Shown: positions 16,244 to 24,941 of the stretch, one piece after another
Layout: every line of letters begins with the position of its first letter
How positions within the stretch are numbered: position 1 is the first letter of the stretch
Assembly: GCA_964645155.1 (NCBI GenBank)
Contig: CAZYBG010000005.1
Coordinates: 1 to 64,000, forward strand
Direction: 5' to 3'
Length of the DNA: 64,000 nt
From: CAZYBG01 sp964645155
GTDB lineage: Bacteria > Pseudomonadota > Alphaproteobacteria > Rhodobacterales > Rhodobacteraceae
Program-made: the position numbers and the translations under genes
The notes under the pieces: generated by a model
The model's input: only the letters and a program-made list of their open reading frames with translations
Databases searched by the model: none
What the model was told of the DNA's origin: nothing

Positions 16244-16536
16244 CCGACAGGCTCCACCCTGGTCCCGCCCGGGACGAGGCGCTTGCGCCGCTTCTGGCCA
16301 ACGGCTGGGCGCTGGTCGAGGGGCGCGACGCGATCGCCAAGACCTTCACCTTTGGCAATTTCGTCGAGGCGTTCGGCTGGATGGCGAAATGTGCCCTCTG
16401 GGCCGAGAAATGGAACCACCATCCAGAGTGGTCGAACGTCTACAAGACGGTCGACGTGACGCTTGCCACCCACGATGCGGGCGGGTTGACGCAGCTGGAT
16501 GTCAAGCTTGCCGCGAAGATGGACTCGCTCGCCTGA
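16240..16536 (+). CDS. phhB: 4a-hydroxytetrahydrobiopterin dehydratase (pterin-4a-carbinolamine dehydratase)
   Basis: A 98-residue protein with the active-site signature WNHHPEWSNVYKTVDVTL, in which the two histidines and the HPEW unit are invariant. The enzyme dehydrates 4a-hydroxytetrahydropterin during phenylalanine hydroxylation. Many alphaproteobacteria carry it without an adjacent phenylalanine hydroxylase, and then it may act in molybdopterin or folate chemistry. No phhA is present here. The start overlaps the GST stop. It converges on the minus-strand transporter operon, with only 6 bases between the stop codons. Confidence 0.93.
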   Translation: MTDRLHPGPARDEALAPLLANGWALVEGRDAIAKTFTFGNFVEAFGWMAKCALWAEKWNHHPEWSNVYKTVDVTLATHDAGGLTQLDVKLAAKMDSLA

Positions 16537-16542
16537 CCTGCC

Positions 16543-16893
16543 TCAGCCGTCCTCGACCGGCTGCAGCCCGTCAGGGCAGAAGAAGCGCGTGAACGCACCG
16601 TAGCACGTCGCCTCGCGGCCGAAGCCGTCCACGCGCGCGACGGCATAGAGCCAGTTGTTCACATAGGTCACGTCCAGCCCCTGACGCAGCACCTCGAAGC
16701 AGGCGCTGGGGTCGATTCGGCAGGCGACGAGGGCGGCATTGCCGAGGATCTCGCGCCCCTCCTCGACCTCGGCGGTGAGCAGCCGCTCGTAAAGCGCCGC
16801 GCGAAGCGCCTCGTCCACATCGGCCTCCGACGGCCGGGTCAGCACGGCCACGAGGGCAGCAAGGAGGCCAAGCCCCGCGATCCATTTCAGCAT
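16543..16893 (-). CDS. Small exported protein of unknown function at the end of an ABC operon
   Basis: A 116-residue protein with an N-terminal hydrophobic helix (LKWIAGLGLLAALVAVLT), either an uncleaved anchor or a signal. The short exported domain contains four cysteines (in VACRIDPSACFEV, ATCYGAF and FFCPDG). Such spacing suggests one or two disulphides in the periplasm. I do not recognise the family. It begins 11 bases after the permease stop on the same strand, so it is most likely the last gene of the NMT1-type transporter operon and could be an accessory factor. Confidence 0.6.
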   Translation of the reverse strand: MLKWIAGLGLLAALVAVLTRPSEADVDEALRAALYERLLTAEVEEGREILGNAALVACRIDPSACFEVLRQGLDVTYVNNWLYAVARVDGFGREATCYGAFTRFFCPDGLQPVEDG

Positions 16894-16904
16894 TGCAGCC
16901 CGCC

Positions 16905-17666
16905 TCAAGCCTGCCCGCGTTCCGCCCAGCCCGCGAAGACGCGTTCGAGGACGACGACGATGTAGTAGAGCAGGATGCCGAGGAAGGCGAGGGCGATGAG
17001 GACCGCGAACATCAGCGGATAGTCCGAGTTGGTTCGGCCGGAATCGAACAGCGCGCCTAGGCCGCGGCCATGCGGGCTGATGATCTCGACGAGGTTGGTG
17101 CCGATGAAGGCGAGCGTCACCGACACCTTCAGCGCGCCGAAGAATTCCGGGAGCGTCTTTGGCAGCGCGATCTTCCAGAAGATCGTGAGCTTGGAGGCGC
17201 CGAGCGAGCGCAGGATGTCCCGGTACTCCGGCTCCAGCGTCGAGAGCCCGACACCGACCGAGACCGCGATGGGAAAGAACGAGATCATGAACGCCATCAA
17301 GATGGTGTTGAAATCGTGCTGGCCCACGAACATCAGCGCGAGGATCGGGACGACAGTGGCCTTCGGGATCGCGTTGAAGCCGACGAGAAGGGGGTAGAGC
17401 GCGTCGCGCATCATCCGCGAAAAGCCCATCACCATGCCGATGGCGGTGCCGACCACGACCGCGATGAGAAGGCCCGCCACCGTACGCCAGAGCGTCTGCC
17501 AGCTGCCCTCGACAAAGAGCGACCAGTAGCGCGTGTAGGCGGGCCCAAGGTCCGACGGCGAGGCCATCACGTAGTTGGGCCAGCCGTTGGCCCACACGAG
17601 CAGCTCCCAGAGCGCGAGGAAGATCAGGACCGCGGCGAGCGGCGTGGCGACCTTGGCGAGGGTCAT
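16905..17666 (-). CDS. ABC transporter permease, SsuC/TauC-like
   Basis: A 253-residue BPD-type permease with six predicted helices. The EAA-loop region lies in EYRDILRSLGASKLTIFWKIALPKTLPEFFGALKVS, where the conserved EA...G...P unit contacts the ATPase. This subfamily serves nitrate, sulphonate, taurine and pyrimidine-precursor importers. Its start overlaps the ATPase stop as ATGA. Together with the ATPase and the binding protein it forms a complete three-gene importer. Confidence 0.9.
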   Translation of the reverse strand: MTLAKVATPLAAVLIFLALWELLVWANGWPNYVMASPSDLGPAYTRYWSLFVEGSWQTLWRTVAGLLIAVVVGTAIGMVMGFSRMMRDALYPLLVGFNAIPKATVVPILALMFVGQHDFNTILMAFMISFFPIAVSVGVGLSTLEPEYRDILRSLGASKLTIFWKIALPKTLPEFFGALKVSVTLAFIGTNLVEIISPHGRGLGALFDSGRTNSDYPLMFAVLIALAFLGILLYYIVVVLERVFAGWAERGQA

Positions 17667-18472
17667 GCCGACGCCTCCCCAGGCAGGCTCGGCGCCGGCG
17701 CACGGCCCTGCGCGACCTCGATCTGGTGGCGCAGGATGTTGAGCCGCTCGGCGGCTTCGGGGGTGTAGAGGTCGTCGAGTGTCCGTCCCGTGCCGCCCGG
17801 CACGGTCATGCGGTACTGTGCGGTCGCGGGCCGCCCCGAGAGCACGATGACCTCGTCTGCAAGGAAGATCGATTCCCGCAGGTCGTGCGTGATGAGCAGC
17901 GCGGTGAACGGCTCCTCGCGCCTCAGGCCATGCATGATCTGCCAGAGATCCTCGCGCGTGAATGCGTCGAGTGCGCCGAACGGTTCGTCCATGATGAGGA
18001 TGTCGGGCTTGTGCACGATCGCCCGGCAGAGCGACGCGCGCTGGCGCATGCCGCCCGACAGCTCCGATGGCCGCTTGTCCTCGAACCCCGCCAGGCCGAC
18101 GAGCGCCAGAAGCTCCCGCGCCCGCTCCTCCTTCCGCCGCCTCGGCATCGTCGGCGCGACGATCTCGAGCGGCAGGACGACGTTCTGCAGGATCGTCCGC
18201 CATTCCAGCAGGACCGGATTCTGGAACGCCATGCCCACCGTCTTCCGCGGGCCCTTCACCCGCTCGCCATGCAGCCAGACCTCGCCGGTATCGGGCTTCA
18301 TCAGCCCCGCGATCAGCCGGGTCAGCGTCGACTTTCCGCAGCCCGACGGGCCGACGACGGCCGCGAACGCGCCCTGCGGGATGCCGAGCGACAGGTCGCG
18401 CAGCACCGGCAGCGGGCCATCGGGCGTGCGGTAGGCGTGGGTGACGCCCCGGATGTCGACGATGTGCTCCAT
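17663..18472 (-). CDS. ABC transporter ATPase, SsuB/TauB-like
   Basis: A 269-residue nucleotide-binding subunit. Walker A GPSGCGKST sits near residues 40-48, the signature is LSGGMRQRASLCRAI, Walker B is ILIMDEPFGALD, and the switch histidine is in LLITHDLRE. Sequence features match the nitrate/sulphonate/taurine (NitT/TauT) branch. It lies between the binding-protein and permease genes; translation is coupled to the permease. Confidence 0.92.
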   Translation of the reverse strand: MEHIVDIRGVTHAYRTPDGPLPVLRDLSLGIPQGAFAAVVGPSGCGKSTLTRLIAGLMKPDTGEVWLHGERVKGPRKTVGMAFQNPVLLEWRTILQNVVLPLEIVAPTMPRRRKEERARELLALVGLAGFEDKRPSELSGGMRQRASLCRAIVHKPDILIMDEPFGALDAFTREDLWQIMHGLRREEPFTALLITHDLRESIFLADEVIVLSGRPATAQYRMTVPGGTGRTLDDLYTPEAAERLNILRHQIEVAQGRAPAPSLPGEASA

Positions 18473-18490
18473 GGCGGCCGCGCACCGGAG

Positions 18491-18516
18491 GCCCCGGCGG
18501 TTTCTCCGCCCGGGGC
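18491..18516 (-). other. Intercistronic GC hairpin between binding-protein and ATPase genes
   Basis: A stem of 10 pairs with a one-base bulge (18491-18500 with 18506-18516) around a 5-base loop, 14 bases after the stop of the binding protein. No U-tract follows on the minus strand, so it is more likely to stabilise the 3' end of the binding-protein message than to terminate all transcription. Confidence 0.5.
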
Positions 18517-18529
18517 ACCCGGCAAGCGC

Positions 18530-19543
18530 CTACTCCATCGTCAGGCTGCCGTCGGCGGGCAGGTAGACGTCGGTGAAGTAGAGGCCGGCATCGGGAGCGT
18601 TCTGGAACTCGTAGGTCTCGCCGATCTGCGCGATCGCCGTCTCCATCCGTGCCGGATCTATGCCGCCGAGGCCGTTTGCCTTCACCCAGTCGGTCAGGAT
18701 GTTGTCGGCCAGCACCATCTGCAGTCGGTTGAGCTCGAGCGCCTGGTCGATCGCCGGGTTGCGCCCGGCCACCGCGGTGATCCCCGCCTCGGGGTCGGCG
18801 ATCACGTCCTTTAGCCCCAGCGCCACGGCGCGAAGGAACTTCGTCACCGTCTCGCCGTTCTCGGCCGCCCAGTCGGTGTTGACGAGGATCGCGTTGCCGT
18901 AGAGCGCAAGGCCATGGTCGGCCATCAGGATGACCGAGATGTCGTCCTCGGGCACGCCGAGCCGCATCAGGTTCTGCTTCGACGAGAACGAGAAGCCAGC
19001 GACGGCGTCGACCTGGCCTTCGGCGAGCATCGGCTCGCGGGTCGGAAAACCGAGCGGTTCGACGGTCACGGCGGCGGGGTCGATGCCGGTGAGTTCGGCG
19101 AAGACCGGGAATTGCTGCCACGCACCGTCCGGCGGCGGGGCGCCGAGCCGCTTGCCCTCGAGATCGGCGGGTTCCGACACACCCAGCGACCGGCGCCCGA
19201 CGATGGCGAAGGCCGGCTTGTCGTAGACCATCATCACAGCCGTCACGGGTGCGCCAGGGTTCTGGTCGAGGAACTTGATGACCGTATTGATGTCGCCGAA
19301 GCCCATCGGGAAGGCGCCGGTCGCGATCTTGGGGATGGTCTCCACGGACCCGGTGCCGGCCTCGACCGTCACTTCGAGGCCTTCCGCCGCGAAATGACCG
19401 TTGTCGATTGCCGCGAAGTAGATCGCCGAGGGCGCTTCGAACTTCCAGTCGAGCGCGAAGGATACGGGCGTCAACTCCTGCGCGCCTGCCGCGCTGCCGA
19501 AGAGCGCGGCGGCCACGAGGGTCTTGATTGTCCGGTTGAACAT
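18530..19543 (-). CDS. ABC transporter substrate-binding protein, NMT1/THI5-like
   Basis: A 337-residue periplasmic binding protein with a signal peptide ending near GSAAGAQE. The domain begins VSFALDWKFEAPSAIYFAAIDNGHFAAEGL, the layout of NMT1/THI5 and SsuA proteins. It continues with FPMGFGDINTVIKFLD and LEGKRLGAPPPDGAW. Those proteins bind sulphonates, nitrate, riboflavin or thiamine-pyrimidine precursors; the ligand here is unknown. A strong site AGGAGGTAA precedes the ATG by about 9 bases. I looked upstream for a TPP riboswitch and found no CTGAGA-type element. Confidence 0.88.
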   Translation of the reverse strand: MFNRTIKTLVAAALFGSAAGAQELTPVSFALDWKFEAPSAIYFAAIDNGHFAAEGLEVTVEAGTGSVETIPKIATGAFPMGFGDINTVIKFLDQNPGAPVTAVMMVYDKPAFAIVGRRSLGVSEPADLEGKRLGAPPPDGAWQQFPVFAELTGIDPAAVTVEPLGFPTREPMLAEGQVDAVAGFSFSSKQNLMRLGVPEDDISVILMADHGLALYGNAILVNTDWAAENGETVTKFLRAVALGLKDVIADPEAGITAVAGRNPAIDQALELNRLQMVLADNILTDWVKANGLGGIDPARMETAIAQIGETYEFQNAPDAGLYFTDVYLPADGSLTME

Positions 19544-19706
19544 CTGGCGCTTACCTCCTGCTGTGTCTCCCACGCGCGACCCTGCGGCATCGCCGACCGC
19601 ACGCAACGGTGGGGCTAGGCCGACGCGCCGGGTGGTGCCTGTCGCGGCGGCATCTGACCATTGCATAGGCGGTCCGCCACATAAACGGGCAATCGTGTGC
19701 GTTCGG

Positions 19707-20342
19707 CTAGACGAGACCGGCTGCGCGGGCGCCGTCAAGCAGGCTCGTGGCGACGTGATGCGCGCCGGCGCGGCCTGTGGCCTGCAGGTCAGGCACCTGA
19801 ACCACGGTCATCCCCGCGGCCAGGGCCGCGGCGACGCCGGTGTCGCTGTCCTCGAAGGCGATGCAGTCTTGCGGGCGGGCGCCCAGCCTGCGCGCCGCTT
19901 CGACGAAGACGTCGGGTGCAGGCTTGGGCAGCGGCACGGCGTCGAACCCCACGATCGCGCCGAAATGGCCGACGAGCCCGGTCACGGCCAGCTTGCGCTC
20001 CGCACTGGCCGTCGCGCTGTTGGTTGCGACGCCGCGCGGCAGGAACCCGGTCGCGGCGAGCAGCTCGGCGGCGCCGGGCTTGACCGGAATCCCCGCGCCA
20101 TAGCGCCGCCGGGTGGCCGCTGCCCAGCCATCGTCGAGCGCGCCTAGGTCCAGCGTCGCCCCGAAACGGCGGGCGATGCGGCGGCGTCCCTCGTCCTCGG
20201 CCACGCCAACAAGCGAGAGCATGAAGGCGGGCTCGAGATCGTGGCCCAGCGCCGCGAACGCCTCGATGCCAGCTTCCATCACCAGGCGCTCGGTGTCGAT
20301 CAGCGTTCCATCGAGGTCGAAGATCGCGGCAGCGAAGCGCAT
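19707..20342 (-). CDS. HAD-superfamily hydrolase (beta-phosphoglucomutase/phosphatase-like)
   Basis: A 211-residue HAD subfamily IA protein. Motif I is FDLDGTLID (nucleophile Asp10 region), motif II is VATNSATAS, motif III is the lysine in PLPKPAPDVF and motif IV is CIAFEDSDTGVAAALAAGM. The cap is alpha-helical, as in beta-phosphoglucomutase, phosphoglycolate phosphatase and sugar phosphatases. The substrate cannot be assigned. It follows cpdB by 40 bases on the same strand, so it may act on a product of nucleotide breakdown, which is inference only. Confidence 0.85.
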   Translation of the reverse strand: MRFAAAIFDLDGTLIDTERLVMEAGIEAFAALGHDLEPAFMLSLVGVAEDEGRRRIARRFGATLDLGALDDGWAAATRRRYGAGIPVKPGAAELLAATGFLPRGVATNSATASAERKLAVTGLVGHFGAIVGFDAVPLPKPAPDVFVEAARRLGARPQDCIAFEDSDTGVAAALAAGMTVVQVPDLQATGRAGAHHVATSLLDGARAAGLV

Positions 20343-20382
20343 GGGCAGGGTCCGGGGTGGCGGGCGCCGGACCCTTAGCGCG

Positions 20383-22362
20383 TCACAGCGCGATGCGGAA
20401 GCGGGCGAACCCGTCCGGCCCTTCGCCGGCAGGCTCGATCGCGACCCCCTTCAGGTCGGCGATGTAGTCCACCGCCCGCGGCCCGGTGTCGAAGAGGACG
20501 CTGGTTCCCGGCATCGGGGCGAAGCGCCAGTTGGCGTCGGCCGAAGGATTGATCGTGCCCTGCGCGACGATGTAGCGGACAATGACGTCGCGGTTGGTGT
20601 CCGGTGCCTCGAAGACGATCGTGTCGCCCGCGGCGCCGGGAAAGTCGCCGCCCCCCGAGGCGCGGTAGTTGTTCGTCGCGACCACGAACTCGGCCGCGGG
20701 ATCGACCGGCGCGCCGGCGTGCATCAGGTTGACGATCCGGTTCGCGCCTTCGTCGAGGAGAACGCCCTTGGGGTCGAACTTCGAGGGCTGCGAAAGGTCG
20801 ATCTCGTAGGTCACGCCGTCGATCACGTCGAAATTGTAGCTTGGGAAGTCCGGGTTCAGCAGCACCTGGTCGGCGCCTCCGGGGGTGATCTGGTTGAAGA
20901 TCCCCGCCGACCGCTCGAGCCAGTCCTTCAGTTGCGCGCCGGTGATCCGCACCGCGCGGACTGTGTTGGGGTAGAGGTAGAGGTCGGCCACGTTCCTGAT
21001 CGCCACATCGCCGGCCGCGACATCGGTGTAGTAGTCGGGCCCGCCGCGCCCGCCCGACTTGAAGGGTGCGGCCGCCGAGAGGAGCGGCAGTTCCGCATGC
21101 GGCGTGCCGGCGAGCATCTGGGCGATGTACCAGATCTGTGCCTGGCTCACGATCTGCACCGAGGGATCGTCGGCGACGAGGGCGAAGTAGCTGTGCAGCG
21201 GCGCGGAGGTCTTGCCGACCGGGCGCCGGACGTAGTCGAGCGTCGCCTGGTGCTCGGTCTCGACTGAGGCCAGCACCTCGGGCACGTCCCCGACGAGCGC
21301 GGTGATCGAGCGGTCTTCGTTGCGCCGGTAGATCGGGCGCACCTCGGACGCAGACGAGACCACGCGCCATTCGTCGCCCGAACGTTCGAGCAGCAGGTCG
21401 AGCACGCCCAGATGCGAACCCCAGAAGCCGCCCATCACGGCAGGCTTGCCGTGGATCGTCCCCGCCGTGGCGTCGACCGCGGCGAAGCCCTCGAAGTCGG
21501 GGCCGGGGAACACCAGGTGGCTGTGGCCGCTCAGTACCGCGTCGATCCCGTCGATGGCGGCGAGCGGGACGCTTGCATTCTCCATCATGTCGGCCGGGTC
21601 GGCGGCGCCGATGCCGGAATGCGACAGCGCCACGATGATGTCGCACCCCTCCTCGCGCATCTGCGGCACGAAGCTTTCGGCCGATGCGAGGATGTCGCGG
21701 GCCTGCACCGCACCCTCGAGGTGCTGGCGGTCCCATTGCATGATCTGCGGCGGCACGAAGCCGATCACGCCGATCCGGATCGGATGCTCCGCCCCGGCCC
21801 CGTCGGTCAGCGTGCGGTCAAGGATCACATACGGCGGCACCAGCGTCTCGTCGTCGCGCGGCGTGGCGCCCAGCGCCTTCGCCACGTTCGCGCTGACTAC
21901 CGGAAAGCTGGCCCCGGCCAGCGCCTTGGTCAGAAAGTCGAGGCCGTAGTTGAACTCGTGGTTGCCAAGCGTCGAGGCGTCGAAGCCCACGGCATTCATC
22001 GCCTGGATGATCGGGTGCAGGTCACCCTCCCTCATGCCGCGCTCGTAGGCGATGTAGTCGCCCATCGGATTGCCCTGGAGGAAGTCGCCGTTGTCGAGGA
22101 GCAGCGCGTTCGCCGCCTCGGCCCGCACTGCGGCGACATGGGCAGCGGTGCGGGCAAGGCCGACGGTGTCGACCGGCTCGTCGGCATAATAGTCGTAGGG
22201 CAGGATGTGCACGTGGAGATCGGTGGTCTCCATGATGCGCAGATGTGCCTGCCCTGCCTGCGCCCGTGCCGAGAAGGGGTGGAGGACGATCAACGAGGCT
22301 CCCGCCATACCGCCGGCGAGAAAGCTGCGCCGATTCACCAAAGCTGCGTCCAGGCCGGACAT
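20383..22362 (-). CDS. cpdB: Periplasmic 2',3'-cyclic-nucleotide 2'-phosphodiesterase/3'-nucleotidase
   Basis: A 659-residue two-domain enzyme with a twin-arginine signal (NRRSFLAGGMAGASLIVL). The metallophosphatase domain shows TTDLHVHIL, DNGDFLQGNPMGD, LGNHEFNYGLDF, ALSHSGIG and GHSHLVFPG, which bind two metals. The C-terminal 5'-nucleotidase domain (from about residue 370) includes GRGGPDYYTDV and the substrate-stacking region YNFDVIDGVTYEID. It converts external 2',3'-cyclic nucleotides to nucleosides and phosphate. GGAGGTGATC lies directly before the chosen ATG. A much longer in-frame extension to 23439 is an antisense artefact of nudC. Confidence 0.93.
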   Translation of the reverse strand: MSGLDAALVNRRSFLAGGMAGASLIVLHPFSARAQAGQAHLRIMETTDLHVHILPYDYYADEPVDTVGLARTAAHVAAVRAEAANALLLDNGDFLQGNPMGDYIAYERGMREGDLHPIIQAMNAVGFDASTLGNHEFNYGLDFLTKALAGASFPVVSANVAKALGATPRDDETLVPPYVILDRTLTDGAGAEHPIRIGVIGFVPPQIMQWDRQHLEGAVQARDILASAESFVPQMREEGCDIIVALSHSGIGAADPADMMENASVPLAAIDGIDAVLSGHSHLVFPGPDFEGFAAVDATAGTIHGKPAVMGGFWGSHLGVLDLLLERSGDEWRVVSSASEVRPIYRRNEDRSITALVGDVPEVLASVETEHQATLDYVRRPVGKTSAPLHSYFALVADDPSVQIVSQAQIWYIAQMLAGTPHAELPLLSAAAPFKSGGRGGPDYYTDVAAGDVAIRNVADLYLYPNTVRAVRITGAQLKDWLERSAGIFNQITPGGADQVLLNPDFPSYNFDVIDGVTYEIDLSQPSKFDPKGVLLDEGANRIVNLMHAGAPVDPAAEFVVATNNYRASGGGDFPGAAGDTIVFEAPDTNRDVIVRYIVAQGTINPSADANWRFAPMPGTSVLFDTGPRAVDYIADLKGVAIEPAGEGPDGFARFRIAL

Positions 22363-22560
22363 GATCACCTCCGCAGATTCCAGGATTCTGGATGGAACCT
22401 TATCATGACCGGCGCGTGACACTAGGCCGTGCGTAGCGCGATAACCAGTCGCGCCATGGTTGCGCGTAAGGGGTGCGCAAGAATGTCGCGCCGCCCGATT
22501 GCGCCGCCGCGCGCCGGCATGCGAGGTTCGCCCGCCAGAACGGCAGGAGAACGGTACGGC

Positions 22561-23517
22561 ATGCGCGGCACCCATGACATCACGTTCTTCGGCTCCGGGC
22601 TTGATCGCGCGGCGGCGCTGCGCGGCCAGACCGACCGGATCGCCGGGCTGATGGCGGAGGAGACCGCCCGGATCCTTCCCTTGTGGCGCGGCAAGCCGCT
22701 GATCGTGGGCGAGGGCGGCGGCTGGCTGCCATGCGGGCATCCGGTGCAGGCCGAGGCCCTCGAGCCGCCGGTCTTCCTCGGCGTCGACGATCTCGGCCCA
22801 CGCTTTGCCTGCGACATCTCGCGGTGGGAGCCCGATCAGGTGCCCGAGACGCTCGGCGCGTTCTTCGATCCGACCGAACAGCGCCACCCCGCGCTCGGCC
22901 CGGAGCATCGTTTCGCCGAACTGCGGGCTTGGATGACGCGGCTTTCGCCCCGTGACGCCGAGCTGATCGCCACCGCCAAGGCGCTGACGGGCTGGCATGC
23001 GACGCATGGGTTCTGCGCCCGGTGCGGCGCACGGACTCGGCCCGCCAAGGCGGGTTGGCAGCGTGACTGTCCGGATTGCGGCGCCTCGCACTTTCCGCGG
23101 ACCGACCCGGTCGTCATCATGCTCGTGACCCATGGCGACGCCGTCCTCCTCGGCCGGTCGTCGTTCTGGCCCGAAGGCATGTACTCGCTGCTCGCCGGCT
23201 TCGTGGAACCGGGCGAGACGCTCGAGGCCGCGGTCTGCCGCGAGGTCCTCGAGGAGACCGGCGTGAGCCTCGGCCCCGTGTCCTACCTCGCCTCGCAGCC
23301 CTGGCCGTTTCCGGCCTCGCTCATGGTCGGCTGCCGCGCGGAGGCCATGGGCCGAGAGATCACGCTCGACCCCGAGGAACTCGAAGATGCCCTGTGGCTG
23401 TCGCGGCGGGAGTTGCTCGACGTGTTCGCCGGAACACATCCTAAGGTGAAACCCGCCCGACGCGGGGCGATCGCGCGGTTCTTGCTCGACCGCTGGCTTG
23501 CCGACCGGCTCGATTGA
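22561..23517 (+). CDS. nudC: NAD(H) pyrophosphatase / NADH-decapping Nudix hydrolase
   Basis: A 318-residue protein with the full NudC architecture. An N-terminal domain is followed by a zinc ribbon (Cys152, Cys155, Cys170, Cys173), then the Nudix box GFVEPGETLEAAVCREVLEETG (about 213-234) and the NudC signature SQPWPFPASLM. NudC cleaves NAD(H) and also removes NAD caps from RNA. A GGAGAAC site lies 10-15 bases before the ATG. Divergent from cpdB across 198 bases, in which no firm promoter elements are visible to me. Confidence 0.93.
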   Translation: MRGTHDITFFGSGLDRAAALRGQTDRIAGLMAEETARILPLWRGKPLIVGEGGGWLPCGHPVQAEALEPPVFLGVDDLGPRFACDISRWEPDQVPETLGAFFDPTEQRHPALGPEHRFAELRAWMTRLSPRDAELIATAKALTGWHATHGFCARCGARTRPAKAGWQRDCPDCGASHFPRTDPVVIMLVTHGDAVLLGRSSFWPEGMYSLLAGFVEPGETLEAAVCREVLEETGVSLGPVSYLASQPWPFPASLMVGCRAEAMGREITLDPEELEDALWLSRRELLDVFAGTHPKVKPARRGAIARFLLDRWLADRLD

Positions 23518-23547
23518 CGGCAGGACGGGTCTCCGGGAGAGCGGGAA

Positions 23548-23997
23548 GTGCGTTTCACGGCACGGCAGGATATCGAGGCACCGATCGCCACCGTCTTTGC
23601 GGCGCTGTCGGATTTCGACCGGTTCGAGCGGGTCGCCTTGCAGCGCGGCGCCGAGGTCCGCCGCACCGGCGGCGGGGCGGGCCTCGCCTGGACCGTGAAC
23701 TTCCGCTACCGGGGCAGGCCGCGCAAGCTCGATACCGTGCTGGAGACGTTCGATCCGCCGTCCGCGCTCGTCTCCACCGGGCGCATCGGCGGCTTCGAGG
23801 GGATTCTCGATGTCCGCCTCGTGGCGCTGTCGCCGCGACGGACGCGGCTGACGGTCGATCTCGATCTGCGCGCCCGCAGCCTTGCAGCAAGGCTGCTGAT
23901 GCCGTCCATCCGGCTGGCGCGGACCAGCCTGGGCCAGCGGTTCCGGCGCCGGTTGGAAGGATTCGCCCGCGAGATCGAGCGGACCGCGCGCGGCTGA
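23548..23997 (+). CDS. SRPBCC/START-like fold protein
   Basis: A 149-residue protein of the polyketide-cyclase/SRPBCC type. The N-terminus RFTARQDIEAPIATVFAALSDFDRFE is the classic first strand and two helices, followed by antiparallel strands and a long basic C-terminal helix. Function is unknown; members bind lipids or hydrophobic ligands. The start is GTG, 30 bases after nudC and preceded by GGGAGAGCGGGAA, so the two are probably co-transcribed. Its stop abuts the stop of pheA on the other strand with no spacer. Confidence 0.8.
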   Translation: MRFTARQDIEAPIATVFAALSDFDRFERVALQRGAEVRRTGGGAGLAWTVNFRYRGRPRKLDTVLETFDPPSALVSTGRIGGFEGILDVRLVALSPRRTRLTVDLDLRARSLAARLLMPSIRLARTSLGQRFRRRLEGFAREIERTARG

Positions 23998-24831
23998 TCA
24001 GCGCCGGCGCTGATCGGCAGGGTAGACGCCCAAGAGCTTCATTTCGCTTGTGAAATAGCGAAGTTCTTCCAGCGCGTTCTGCACGTTGCGGTCGTCGGGG
24101 TGGCCCTCGATGTCGGCGTAGAACTGCGTGGCCGAGAATGATCCGTCGACCATGTAGCTTTCCAGCTTGGTCATGTTGACGCCGTTGGTGGCGAACCCGC
24201 CCATCGCCTTGTAGAGCGCGGCGGGAATGTTGCGCACGCGAAACACGAACGTCGTCATCATGCCGGCGTCGCCGCGGCGCTTCAGATCGGGCTCGCGCGC
24301 CATGATGAGGAACCGGGTCGTGTTGTTCTGCTGGTCCTCGATATGTCTTGCGCGCACGTCGAGGCCGTAGATCTCGCCCGCCAGTTCCGAGGCAAGCGCA
24401 CCAAGCGACGGATCGCGCCGCTCGGCCACTTCCCGGGCCGAACCGGCGGTGTCGGCGCCGGTGACGCCACGGATGCCGTTGGCGCGCAGGAAGTCGCGGC
24501 ACTGGCCGAGCAGCACGGTATGGCTGATCGCCGACTGCACGTCCTGCAGCGGCGTTCCGGGCACGACGAGCAGGTTGATGTGCACCCGCACGAACGCCTC
24601 GTCGATGATGTGGAGGCCCGAGGCGGGCAGCAGGTGGTGGATGTCCGCGACCCGCCCGTAGGTCGAGTTCTCGACCGGGAGCATGGCGAGATCCGCCTCG
24701 CCGCGGCGCACCGTCTCGATCGTGTCCTCGAACGTCGCGCAGGGCAGCGCCTCCATCCGCGGCCTTGCCTCGCGGCAGGCCTGGTGCGAGTACGCCCCGG
24801 GTTCGCCCTGGAACGCGATGCGGCCGGTCAT
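23998..24831 (-). CDS. pheA: Prephenate dehydratase (monofunctional, with ACT domain)
   Basis: A 277-residue enzyme that converts prephenate to phenylpyruvate in phenylalanine synthesis. The catalytic domain opens with RIAFQGEPGAYSHQACRE and contains the invariant NNTTRFLIM (Thr-Arg-Phe). The C-terminal ACT domain (about 190-270) has FVFRVRNIPAALYKAMGGFA and LESYM, the regulatory ESRP-like site that binds phenylalanine. No chorismate mutase domain is fused. It stands alone on the minus strand, divergent from the cytochrome gene. Confidence 0.95.
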   Translation of the reverse strand: MTGRIAFQGEPGAYSHQACREARPRMEALPCATFEDTIETVRRGEADLAMLPVENSTYGRVADIHHLLPASGLHIIDEAFVRVHINLLVVPGTPLQDVQSAISHTVLLGQCRDFLRANGIRGVTGADTAGSAREVAERRDPSLGALASELAGEIYGLDVRARHIEDQQNNTTRFLIMAREPDLKRRGDAGMMTTFVFRVRNIPAALYKAMGGFATNGVNMTKLESYMVDGSFSATQFYADIEGHPDDRNVQNALEELRYFTSEMKLLGVYPADQRRR

Positions 24832-24941
24832 CCGCTAACCCCCTGTCGCTCGTGCCGTTTGGTCGCGCCAACTACACCTTGCGCTTCCGAGGGGGAAGCG
24901 GATACACACCGGGCGATCTTAAGGGCTACGCGGACCGCGAC

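Noticed and set aside
19544..19706. Possible TPP riboswitch before the NMT1/THI5-like binding protein
   Set aside because: No CTGAGA-type THI element or matching helices found on the minus strand.
22363..23439. Long N-terminal extension of cpdB in frame
   Set aside because: It is antisense to nudC; cpdB has a TAT signal and a strong SD at 22362.
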